NCBI GenBank assembly: GCA_001799285.1
Contig: MGTD01000031.1
Coordinates: forward strand, 1 to 32,357
DNA: 32,357 nt
Source of the DNA: Deltaproteobacteria bacterium RIFOXYD12_FULL_56_24
Lineage (GTDB): Bacteria > Desulfobacterota > Desulfobulbia > Desulfobulbales > Desulfurivibrionaceae
Direction: 5' to 3'
The notes beneath the pieces were generated by a model. It saw nothing but the letters and a program-made list of their open reading frames with translations, made no database searches and was not told where the DNA came from. Positions 15,185-21,974 of the stretch are shown piece by piece (positions within the stretch are counted from its first letter, which is position 1; the number at the start of each line of letters is the position of its first letter). The position numbers and the translations under genes are program-made.

Positions 15185-16957
15185 TCAGCAGTTCTGGGGG
15201 CTGCTGGTGTAGAGATAGCGTTTTATCTTATGAGTCGCAGTCTTGGTGAATGGCTCCCGGTGTTCCCTCACCTGGGCAAGCTGCGCATACGGGGGTAGCT
15301 TAAGGTTTACCTGTCTTTTGATTTCCGTCAGGATCTCGGCAATATGTTCCAGTTGCCGGGATTGTTCCTTGCCTCTGGTTTTCGCGTCGATCATTTCGTA
15401 ATCCAGATAGACCAAGGCTTCCAGCCGGTTGTTGCATTCGCGCACCAGCGATTCCACTACCTGCTGGAAGGCGTTGATCTTCTCTTCGATTGTCTCGGGA
15501 TAGATATTCTCACCGTGGGAAAGGACAATGACGTTTTTGGAGCGCCCCTTGATAAAGAGATTTCCCTGCCGGTCAATAAAGCCCAGATCGCCGGTGGCCA
15601 GCCAGCCTTCCTGGTCGAGGACTTCTTTGGTTGCCTCGGGATTGTTGCGGTATCCCTGCATTACATTGGCTCCCCTGGCCATGATTTCGCCCAACCCTGT
15701 TTCGGGATTTGCCTTGCTGATTTTAACCTCCACCCCCTGCACCGGCTTGCCTGCCGAGCCCAAAGCGATGCTTGGGTCGCCGTATGGCCCGGCGCTGACT
15801 ATGGGGGAGGCTTCGGTCAAGCCGTAGCCGACCAGGTAAGGGAATCCTGCCTCGGCCAGGAATCGTTCCACCTCGATGTTGAGGGGAGCCCCGCCGATGG
15901 CGATAAGTTTAAGCCTGCCTCCGAAAAACAGCTGTAATTTTTTACCGATTTTTTGCAGGATCTTTCGGCGGAGCAGGGGCATCTTCATGGCCGCCCGCAT
16001 GAGCACATTGGCGTTGATGACCGGCAGGACTTTCTTTTTGTAGATCTTCTCCATGACCATGGGCACCATGCACATGGTGGTGGGCTGTTCCTGCTTGCAG
16101 ATCCGCTCCAGCACGGTCGGGGTCGGGGTCTTGCCGGCATAGACGATGCGGGAGCCGGTGGCCAGCGGCACCAGGAAGCTGGTGGTGAACTCATAGGCGT
16201 GGGACATGGGCAGGATCGAAAGAAAGGTCCAGCCCTGCACCGGCTCAACGGCAAAGACTGCCAGGGTGGCGCGAACATTGCTGATAAAGTTTTTATGACT
16301 CAGCATCACCGCCTTGGCGTGGCCCGAAGTGCCGGAGGTGTAGATGATCGAGGCGGTGTCCTCCGGGTCGGTCGGACATACGGGCGGGGATTTTTTACAC
16401 CCAAAGGGTATAAGTTTCGTTTGCACCCTGAAGGGCATAAAATCCGGCGAGCTGCTCAACTCAGCTTTATTTTCCGGCAGATCCCCTGCGGCGGCAAGAA
16501 ATCGGCTGAAGGGGATGGTGGTCACGAGGTTGTTCTGATCGGCGGCGTCATCCAGGGTGATTACGGCTTTTAATTTGTTGCCGGTAAGCCCATAGAGTTT
16601 TTCCAGCTGGCGCTGGGTGGTGAAAAGGATTTTTACCCCGGCCTCGTTCAGGATATGCTTGACGTCGGCCTCCGGAAAATCCGGGAGAATCGGGACACCA
16701 ATCGCTCCCAATCTGATGATGCCGAAGTAACTCATGCCCCACTGGGGAGAGTTGTCGGCGAGAATCGCCACCCGGTCGCCTTTTCTGATGCCGTGTTCCC
16801 TGAGCAGGGCTGCAACCTGCAGAGCCTTCTGCTGGAACTCTTCATAGGGAATGGGCGGCTGAAAGGCGAAGCCTACCGCGGGCAAGTGGCCAAAGGATCG
16901 GGCACTTGCTTCCAAGAGCAGGTTTAAGGTTGTTATGGTGGAGGAGATCATGGTCAT
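15185..16957 (-). CDS. fadD: Long-chain acyl-CoA synthetase (AMP-binding) with in-frame repeat C insert
   Basis: 590 residues; activates fatty acids to acyl-AMP and then acyl-CoA. The P-loop motif YTSGTSGHAKAV (206-217), the YGLTEASPIVSAG motif, the TGDLG hinge region and a C-terminal lysine region (FTKTATHKIKR) are present. Residues 164-189 (KAELSS…QTKLIPFGCKK) lie 16 residues before the P-loop and are not expected in the family; they are encoded by repeat C (16391-16468). The frame is kept, so the enzyme may still be made, with a longer loop. No Shine-Dalgarno is visible before ATG 16957 or the ATG six bases inside, and repeat A copy 2 sits only about 15 bases upstream. Exact chain-length preference is not readable. 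Confidence 0.9.
   Translation of the reverse strand: MTMISSTITTLNLLLEASARSFGHLPAVGFAFQPPIPYEEFQQKALQVAALLREHGIRKGDRVAILADNSPQWGMSYFGIIRLGAIGVPILPDFPEADVKHILNEAGVKILFTTQRQLEKLYGLTGNKLKAVITLDDAADQNNLVTTIPFSRFLAAAGDLPENKAELSSSPDFMPFRVQTKLIPFGCKKSPPVCPTDPEDTASIIYTSGTSGHAKAVMLSHKNFISNVRATLAVFAVEPVQGWTFLSILPMSHAYEFTTSFLVPLATGSRIVYAGKTPTPTVLERICKQEQPTTMCMVPMVMEKIYKKKVLPVINANVLMRAAMKMPLLRRKILQKIGKKLQLFFGGRLKLIAIGGAPLNIEVERFLAEAGFPYLVGYGLTEASPIVSAGPYGDPSIALGSAGKPVQGVEVKISKANPETGLGEIMARGANVMQGYRNNPEATKEVLDQEGWLATGDLGFIDRQGNLFIKGRSKNVIVLSHGENIYPETIEEKINAFQQVVESLVRECNNRLEALVYLDYEMIDAKTRGKEQSRQLEHIAEILTEIKRQVNLKLPPYAQLAQVREHREPFTKTATHKIKRYLYTSSPQNC
16391..16468 (-). repeat. Repeat family C, copy 2 (long form, inside fadD)
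   Basis: 78 bases on the minus strand. It matches the 60-base form at both ends. In the middle it carries an extra segment, TTTTATGCCCTTCAGGGTG, that repeats the second hairpin unit (CTTATACCC-TTT-GGGTGTA), so it looks like a form with that hairpin doubled. It is a multiple of three and keeps the fadD frame. Confidence 0.85.
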
Positions 16958-16969
16958 ATGGTCATCAAT

Positions 16970-17060
16970 TTTTGTTGAAATCGCAAAAAAACCGCGATTA
17001 CAACGGTTGTCATTCTGTAACTTTTTGATTTCGTGTCGCGGACATGTGACTTCTTTCCCT
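16970..17060 (+). repeat. Repeat family A, copy 2
   Basis: Hairpin GTTG-A-AATCGC (16974-16984), 9-base loop, GCGATT-A-CAAC (16994-17004), followed by ggttgtc, gtaactttttgattt and gtgtcgcggac as in copy 3. It fills the whole gap between the acyl-CoA synthetase start and the hybrid kinase stop. Confidence 0.8.
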
Positions 17061-17062
17061 TA

Positions 17063-20056
17063 TTACCGGACCAGCAATTTTTCCAGGGTCTGGTACAGCT
17101 GCTGACTGTCCACGGGTTTGGTCAGATACTCGTCCATGCCGGCTTCAAGGCATTTTCCCCGGTCTACATCGGTGGCCTTGGCGGTGAGAGCAATAATGGG
17201 CAGGTCAAGACGCAGAGCCCGGCGGATGGCCATGGTCGCAGTAAGTCCGTCCATCACCGGCATCATGACATCCATCAGCACGGCATCATATGTTTTGGCA
17301 GGCAGCGCGGCAAGCGCCTCCTGGCCGTTGCCCGCTATATCAACCAGAATGCCGACTCTTGTCAAGAGTTGACTTGTCACCATCTGGTTTACCGGGTTGT
17401 CTTCTACCACCAGTACCTGCTTGCCGGCCAGGCTCTCGAACTGTTTTCTGTCGTTTCCCTCCGGAGGAGAAAGTGCGCAGGACTGGGTTGAGCCTATTCC
17501 AAGACATTCGGCAATGGCTTTGTACAGGTCTGACTGCTTAAGCGGCTTACTCAGGAAAATTACTCCTGGGCAGGCCTTGTAGTCGTCTTCAAGGGCTGCC
17601 TCCTGGTCGAGCTGAGTTAGGATTATGACCGGAGTAAGATGAACGTCCGCTTGGTTGGTATCGCGCTTTTTTAGAAGAAGGGACAGGTTCAGCCCAGGAA
17701 GGGAACTGTCGATAACAAGAAGCGCATATTCCTGGGTCAGTTGGGCAAGGAATGTCGGTGAGTCATTTTCTTCAGACGGGGGGAGTATTTCTGCCTGGCA
17801 ACCGAAGTCGGAGAGCATCTTAAGCAAGGTTTCCCCCAGGGCCGGATGATCTGTCGCCACCATAACCCTGGCGTCGGCAGCTGAGGCAGGAAGAATTATG
17901 GGGTGTTGGGATTCCTGGGGCTGCAATTTAACCTTGATGGTGAAATGGAAAGTGCTGCCCCTGCCCGGTTCGCTTTCTGCGTTGATTTCGCCGCCCATCA
18001 GGGTGACCAGCTGCCTGCTGATGGCAAGACCAAGGCCGGTTCCCCCGTAAAGCCTGGCGGTTGAGCTGTCTGCCTGGGAGTATTCGTTGAAAAGCTGCTT
18101 GATTTGGTCATGGTTTATCCCGCTGCCGGTGTCTCGCACGGAAAAATGCAGTACCGCCTCGCCATCATTCAATTTTCCACAGCGAACCCTGACAGCGACC
18201 TCTCCTCTTTTGGTGAATTTGATAGCGTTGCCAATCAGATTGATCAGAATCTGCCGCAGGCGCAGAGCGTCTCCCCTCAGGGCGCAGGGCGTATCGCCGT
18301 CCACACGGATCAGCAATTCGAGGTCTTTGTCGGCGGCCTGCTTGCCGAACAGGTCCGCAAGGCTTTCCATGGTTTCCCGCAAATCAAAATTGGTGCACTC
18401 GAGATCAAGTCGGCCTGCCTCGATCTTTGAGAAATCGAGGATGTCGTTGATCAGGGCAAGCAACGCCTTGCCGGAGTCCTGGATAATGGCGAGGTATTGT
18501 TGCAATTTTGCTGTTTCCGCCATTTTTGCCGCCATGTTCGCCATGCCGAGGATGGCGTTCATCGGGGTGCGGATTTCATGGCTCATGGAGGCGAGAAATT
18601 GAGATTTTGCCTTGCTGGCCGCATCTGCCCGGGTTTCCGCTTTTTGCCTTTCCAGGACTTCCCTGGCAAGGTTCTCATTGACCCGGCTCAGGTCGGCGGT
18701 TCGTTCTTCAAGCAGAGATTCCAGGGAATGTTTAAACTGTTCCATATCCCGAAAGGTTTTCTCCAACTCACCATGGGCTTCTTCCAGTTGCCTGGCATAG
18801 ACGTTCTGCAGCTGCTCTTTTCCCTGCTTCATGAGCTGGAAACGATCGGCAAGGCCCATGGACAACAGGATGACCTCCCAGGCCGAACCGAATTGGATGC
18901 CCCAGTGGGTAATGAAGGTATGGGGCAGAATGCCGAAGGTCTTAAGGGCAAACACCGTTACTCCCAGCATGGAGACAGACCAGGCCAGGAGATAATAACG
19001 GGCCGGGCGGGAACCTTTGCGCATGCAGATAAAGCCGGCAACGATCAGGGCAACAACGGTCAGGCTCATCAGGGTTGCCAAACGGATGCTCAGGGGGTAG
19101 CCGACAAAAAAAGTCAAAATGGCGCCGATTGCGGAAAGAGCCAGACCTGCCAGGAGAATGGCGTCAAGGCGGGGGACATTTTTTGCCGTATCAAGAATTT
19201 TTCGCGTGAACTGGGTGGCGAAGATGTAGGCGAGGAAAATAAAAAATGGCGTGCAGTTATTGGCCCACCAGATCTGGCTGGGCCAGAAATACTGGAAAGC
19301 CATGCCGTTGACGCTCAACTGGAACATCATATAAGTAAAAACAAAAAGGACGTAGTATAAATAGGTGCTGTCCCTGATGCTTAGATAAATGAAAAAATTG
19401 TAGATCATCATGACCAGCAGAATGCCGTAATAGATGCCTAACATGGTCTGTTCCAGGCTGATTCCTTCGGCCAGGCCGACAGGGGAATACAGGATGAGCG
19501 GCAAGTTCAGGGAACTTGTCGTCTCGCAGCGGAGATATATGGTTTTCTCTTCGCCCGGCAGAAGCCGGATGGGGAAAATGTTGTTTTTGTGCTGGATGGC
19601 CCTGTTTTCGAAGGGGAAGCTGTCGCCGGCCTTGAGAACGATGAAGGCGCCGGTGTCGGCGGGGGTATAAAGGTATATCCGGTCAAGAAGAGGATATTTT
19701 GCTTCGAGAAAGTATTCCACGAAATTGGGCAGGCTGTTTTGTACGGTAAAACGAGCCCAGACCGCCGAGGTGGTAAATCCGAAGCTGGGAATGCCGGTGG
19801 TTGCAGGGGCAAAGCGGGCTTCGGCTTGTTTGGAAACGATGTCGGTGATTGTAAGGTTTCCGGCAGGATCTTCAAGGAGTTCTAGATGTTTCGCCAGGGG
19901 GTATGAGCTTTCCTCCGGAACAAGTAGCACCGGCACAGGCATGGCCTGGATAGCTGTCGGCGCGGCGAGGAGGCAAAAAAATGCGAAGCATAGGAGCCCG
20001 CACCTAATCATGAGATTAGGGAAACAGAAATGCATCCAGCTTGTGCATGGTTGCAT
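17063..20056 (-). CDS. Hybrid histidine kinase: 7TMR-DISM sensor, HisKA, HATPase, two receivers
   Basis: About 997 residues from ATG 20056, which has AAGGG 8 bases upstream; the frame is open to a TTG at 20125. Numbering here starts at that TTG. A signal peptide (LLCFAFFCLLAAPTAIQA) leads to a periplasmic 7TMR-DISMED2-like domain (about 65-215). Seven membrane helices (about 225-425) and a coiled coil (about 430-500) follow. The HisKA box SHEIRTPMN has phospho-His H516. The HATPase domain has NLIGNAIKF, DTGSGI and GGTGLGLAIS. A first receiver-like domain (about 753-875) keeps an aspartate (VIDSSLPG) and a lysine (LSKPL), but its acidic pocket reads VATDHP, so it may be weak. The second receiver (902-1020) is canonical, D952 in LMDVMMPVMDG. 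An inner-membrane sensor for an unknown, possibly carbohydrate-like, ligand. Confidence 0.93.
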   Translation of the reverse strand: MQPCTSWMHFCFPNLMIRCGLLCFAFFCLLAAPTAIQAMPVPVLLVPEESSYPLAKHLELLEDPAGNLTITDIVSKQAEARFAPATTGIPSFGFTTSAVWARFTVQNSLPNFVEYFLEAKYPLLDRIYLYTPADTGAFIVLKAGDSFPFENRAIQHKNNIFPIRLLPGEEKTIYLRCETTSSLNLPLILYSPVGLAEGISLEQTMLGIYYGILLVMMIYNFFIYLSIRDSTYLYYVLFVFTYMMFQLSVNGMAFQYFWPSQIWWANNCTPFFIFLAYIFATQFTRKILDTAKNVPRLDAILLAGLALSAIGAILTFFVGYPLSIRLATLMSLTVVALIVAGFICMRKGSRPARYYLLAWSVSMLGVTVFALKTFGILPHTFITHWGIQFGSAWEVILLSMGLADRFQLMKQGKEQLQNVYARQLEEAHGELEKTFRDMEQFKHSLESLLEERTADLSRVNENLAREVLERQKAETRADAASKAKSQFLASMSHEIRTPMNAILGMANMAAKMAETAKLQQYLAIIQDSGKALLALINDILDFSKIEAGRLDLECTNFDLRETMESLADLFGKQAADKDLELLIRVDGDTPCALRGDALRLRQILINLIGNAIKFTKRGEVAVRVRCGKLNDGEAVLHFSVRDTGSGINHDQIKQLFNEYSQADSSTARLYGGTGLGLAISRQLVTLMGGEINAESEPGRGSTFHFTIKVKLQPQESQHPIILPASAADARVMVATDHPALGETLLKMLSDFGCQAEILPPSEENDSPTFLAQLTQEYALLVIDSSLPGLNLSLLLKKRDTNQADVHLTPVIILTQLDQEAALEDDYKACPGVIFLSKPLKQSDLYKAIAECLGIGSTQSCALSPPEGNDRKQFESLAGKQVLVVEDNPVNQMVTSQLLTRVGILVDIAGNGQEALAALPAKTYDAVLMDVMMPVMDGLTATMAIRRALRLDLPIIALTAKATDVDRGKCLEAGMDEYLTKPVDSQQLYQTLEKLLVR

Positions 20057-20164
20057 GATTATTGCCCTTGTGTTTCCGTGACCCAAGAGGGAGAATAGAA
20101 ATGCCTTCAGTATCAACATGGACAATGATGGCCTCGCAAAAAAAGGAAAGCAGTCAAAGGTGCT

Positions 20165-20332
20165 GGACTCGTAACAACTAAAAAACGTAACGCGAAGGCG
20201 CAGAGACGCAAAAACAACATATTGAAATAAAAGGATTAAAACTTTGCGCCTCTGCGTTAAAGCTGAGTTGAGCAGCTTGCCTGCTCAAACGAAACTTATA
20301 CCCTCTGGGTGTAAAAAATGACCTACGAGTCC
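20165..20332. repeat. Repeat family B, copy 2, interrupted by repeat C
   Basis: Perfect terminal inverted repeats GGACTCGTA (20165-20173) and TACGAGTCC (20324-20332). The left body matches B copies 1 and 3 (GTAACGCGAAGGCGCAGAG facing TTTGCGCCTCTGCGTTA). After GCGTTAAA the B sequence is broken by repeat C and resumes at AAATGACCTACGAG, exactly where copy 3 reads straight through. This is a nested insertion. Confidence 0.85.
20259..20318 (+). repeat. Repeat family C, copy 3 (nested in repeat B)
   Basis: 60-base short form, plus strand. Hairpins TTGAGCA-7 bases-TGCTCAA and TATACCC-TCT-GGGTGTA are both intact. Frame 1 is open end to end and would read KAELSS…QTKLIPSGCKK, the same peptide as in the two coding copies, although no gene covers this copy. 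Confidence 0.85.
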
Positions 20333-20341
20333 ATCAAAGGT

Positions 20342-20410
20342 CAGAAACGCAAAATCAACGAGTTCCCAACAAATAACCGTTGTAATCGCGTCTTGTGGCG
20401 ATTTCAAGAA
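20342..20410 (-). repeat. Repeat family A, copy 4 (minus orientation)
   Basis: Shorter or more diverged copy. On the plus strand AATCGC (20384-20389), an 8-base loop and GCGATT (20398-20403) form the hairpin. The flank on the minus strand (acaacggtta, tgattttg, ctgacc, tttgatgg) aligns with copy 3 up to its junction with repeat B. The rest of the gap up to the cytochrome gene shows nothing further I can name. Confidence 0.7.
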
Positions 20411-20552
20411 AAATAAGGCGAAAGCAAGATTTTTATCTAGTTTTATCAGCGTGTTAATATGGCTGGCTGCCTCGGAACCTGCAAGGGATGAGAAAACAGC
20501 GGGCAAGACAGGGGGGCACAATATGCATTCAAGCAACAGGGGAGGCGGAAGG

Positions 20553-20963
20553 ATGGGAAAGAAGATTGCCCTCATTACCGGGCTGGCGGCCTTTTTGGCC
20601 TTGCTGTCTCAGGTCGGGGTTTTTGCCAAGGATGAGGGCGGCGAAACCACCTACCGTTTTGATCCGGCAACCCAGTCCAGTAGGGCCTTGGAGTATAAAA
20701 ATACCATGGCGGGGTATAAGCTGTATCGCAGTAATTGCAAAAGCTGTCATTTCAGGGGAAACGACAAAGGCGCCAAGTTTCTGGATACAGAAGCGCGGAC
20801 CATGCGGGGCTGGAACATGGTATTTTACAAGAAAAATGTTCGGTGCGCCAAGGATGGCTTATGGGCCAAGCTTTCCCCGGAAGATCTGCTGCTGATCAAC
20901 GATTATCTATACAGCAAGGCCTATGACACCTGGGATCCCAGATCCAACAAAAGCTGCGGTTGA
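20553..20963 (+). CDS. Small periplasmic monoheme cytochrome c
   Basis: 136 residues from ATG 20553, which has GGAGG 7 bases upstream. Residues 1-25 form a signal peptide (MGKK, hydrophobic core LITGLAAFLALLSQVGVF, cleavage after VFA). One heme-binding motif CKSCH (C62, C65, H66) lies after GYKLYRSN, typical of class I cytochromes. M-containing RGWNMVFY could supply the axial ligand. Two further cysteines (NVRCAK, NKSCG) might form a disulfide. The C-terminal helix (LSPEDLLLINDYLYSKAYDTWDP) is also cytochrome c-like. It should carry electrons in the periplasm; the partner is unknown. It is transcribed toward the Nudix gene and flanked by A/B repeats. Confidence 0.88.
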   Translation: MGKKIALITGLAAFLALLSQVGVFAKDEGGETTYRFDPATQSSRALEYKNTMAGYKLYRSNCKSCHFRGNDKGAKFLDTEARTMRGWNMVFYKKNVRCAKDGLWAKLSPEDLLLINDYLYSKAYDTWDPRSNKSCG

Positions 20964-20975
20964 TAAGCAGAGGCT

Positions 20976-20992
20976 GCTCCCGGTCCGGGAGC
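20976..20992. terminator. Small GC-rich hairpin between convergent genes
   Basis: GCTCCCG (20976-20982), 3-base loop, CGGGAGC (20986-20992) lies between the stops of the cytochrome (plus) and the Nudix gene (minus). There is no T-tract, so it is a weak terminator candidate only. Confidence 0.4.
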
Positions 20993-21000
20993 GATGACAA

Positions 21001-21489
21001 TCAAAGCCTGGTGAAGTTCCAGCTCAGGGGACGGCCGTTTAGGTATGGAAGATGACCATGAAAGATACGGGGATCGGAGTCGAAAACCAGAGGCAAAAAG
21101 TACCGGTCTCCCTCCCACATCGGCAGGAGATGAAGCTTGGTAATGGGGTGCCAGGCAAGCGTACCTTCTTCATTTTCAGGGCAGGGTGTGCCGAGGAAGC
21201 GGTCGATTCGGAAGATAAAGCCCAGCCAGTCTTCCCCTTTGGGCCCGAAGCCGGGCCAGTTGATGGTGCCGCGCAGCCGGATTTCTTCGCAGTCGATTCC
21301 GGCTTCTTCCTTGATTTCTCTGGTGAGACAGGTGAGAACATCCTCGTCTGACCGCATTTTGCCGCCAAGGCCATTGTATTTGCCCAGGTGGGCGTCCGCC
21401 GGGCGGGCATTGCGGTGGACAAGAAGTGTCTGGGTCCGGTCTGGAGAAAGAACGTAGCCAAGGGTGCCGATGATGGGGGTATAGGGCAT
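21001..21489 (-). CDS. Nudix hydrolase, MutT/MTH1-like
   Basis: 162 residues with a perfect Nudix box G43-x5-E49-x7-REIKEEAGI (57-65), the metal-binding and catalytic helix that cleaves nucleoside diphosphate derivatives. The flanking sequence (GTLGYVLSPDRTQTLLVHRN at the start, KYNGLGGK before the box, WPGFGPKGEDWLGFIFR after) resembles 8-oxo-dGTP diphosphatases of the MTH1 type. It would clean oxidised nucleotides from the pool; the substrate is inferred. ATG 21489 is conventional, although only a weak purine-rich stretch precedes it. It is convergent with the cytochrome c gene. Repeat A copy 3 starts about 45 bases upstream. Confidence 0.9.
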   Translation of the reverse strand: MPYTPIIGTLGYVLSPDRTQTLLVHRNARPADAHLGKYNGLGGKMRSDEDVLTCLTREIKEEAGIDCEEIRLRGTINWPGFGPKGEDWLGFIFRIDRFLGTPCPENEEGTLAWHPITKLHLLPMWEGDRYFLPLVFDSDPRIFHGHLPYLNGRPLSWNFTRL

Positions 21490-21534
21490 GTTTTTTTCCT
21501 GTTGTCAGGGAACAGCAAAAAGGGTGAAAAAATA

Positions 21535-21638
21535 TTTGATAAAATCGCAAAAAGTCGCGGTTATAACGGTTGTCGCTTCGTAACTATTTGATTTTGTGTC
21601 GCGGACCTGTGACCTGTTTTCCTTTTTACGAGCCGATC
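21535..21638 (+). repeat. Repeat family A, copy 3
   Basis: Hairpin AATCGC (21543-21548), 8-base loop, GCGGTT (21557-21562); the A-to-G change on the right arm still allows a G-T pair. The 3' part (aacggttgtc, gtaactatttgatttt, gtgtcgcggacctgtgacc, tttttacgag) aligns with copies 1 and 2. Repeat B copy 3 follows at once. Confidence 0.8.
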
Positions 21639-21647
21639 TTATTTGAT

Positions 21648-21767
21648 GGACTCGTAACAACTAAAAAACGTAACGCCAAGACGCAGAGATGCAAAGGCAA
21701 CATGTTGAAATGAAAGGATTAAAACTTTGCGGCTTTGCGCCTCTGCGTTAAAAAATGACCTACGAGT
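21648..21767. repeat. Repeat family B, copy 3 (uninterrupted)
   Basis: Ends GGACTCGTA (21648-21656) and TACGAGT (21761-21767) are inverted repeats. The internal arms GTAACGCCAAGACGCAGAG and TTTGCGCCTCTGCGTTA match copy 2. Because nothing interrupts GCGTTAAAAAATGACC here, this copy shows what copy 2 looked like before repeat C entered. Confidence 0.85.
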
Positions 21768-21903
21768 TCGTCATATTTGGCTCTTCCAAAATCAGGAGTG
21801 ATTTTATCCCATGATTGCATGCGGAGCAAGAGGTACGGCCAGGAGAGTTCTGCTCATATTTTTGTCATAAGTCGTTGTTGAAGAATAAACCGGTATTTTT
21901 TGT

Positions 21904-21960
21904 TTAGGAGTCGTAAGGGAACATTCAGAATTGTACGGTCGTTTTTTTGCGGCTCCTGAA
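21904..21960. repeat. Repeat family E, copy 3, in the leader of the REC-GGDEF gene
   Basis: 57 bases with inverted ends TTAGGAGTCGTAAG and TGCGGCTCCTGAA, ending 14 bases before the ATG at 21975. If transcription starts upstream, the mRNA leader would fold here, close to the ribosome site. The stretch 21768-21903 between B copy 3 and this element shows nothing I can name. Confidence 0.6.
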
Positions 21961-21974
21961 ACATCGAGGTGAAA

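Noticed and set aside
16344-16538. Plus-strand frame (LHPKGISFV, GIKSGELLNSAL) over repeat C in fadD
   Set aside because: It is antisense to a clear acyl-CoA synthetase and reflects the repeat read backwards. Similar peptides may be annotated as small proteins elsewhere in this genome and would be artefacts.
20285-20575. Minus-strand reading frame opposite repeats B, C and A
   Set aside because: It runs through repeats and has no ribosome site or domain; the frame FLHPEGISFV comes from the reverse strand of repeat C.
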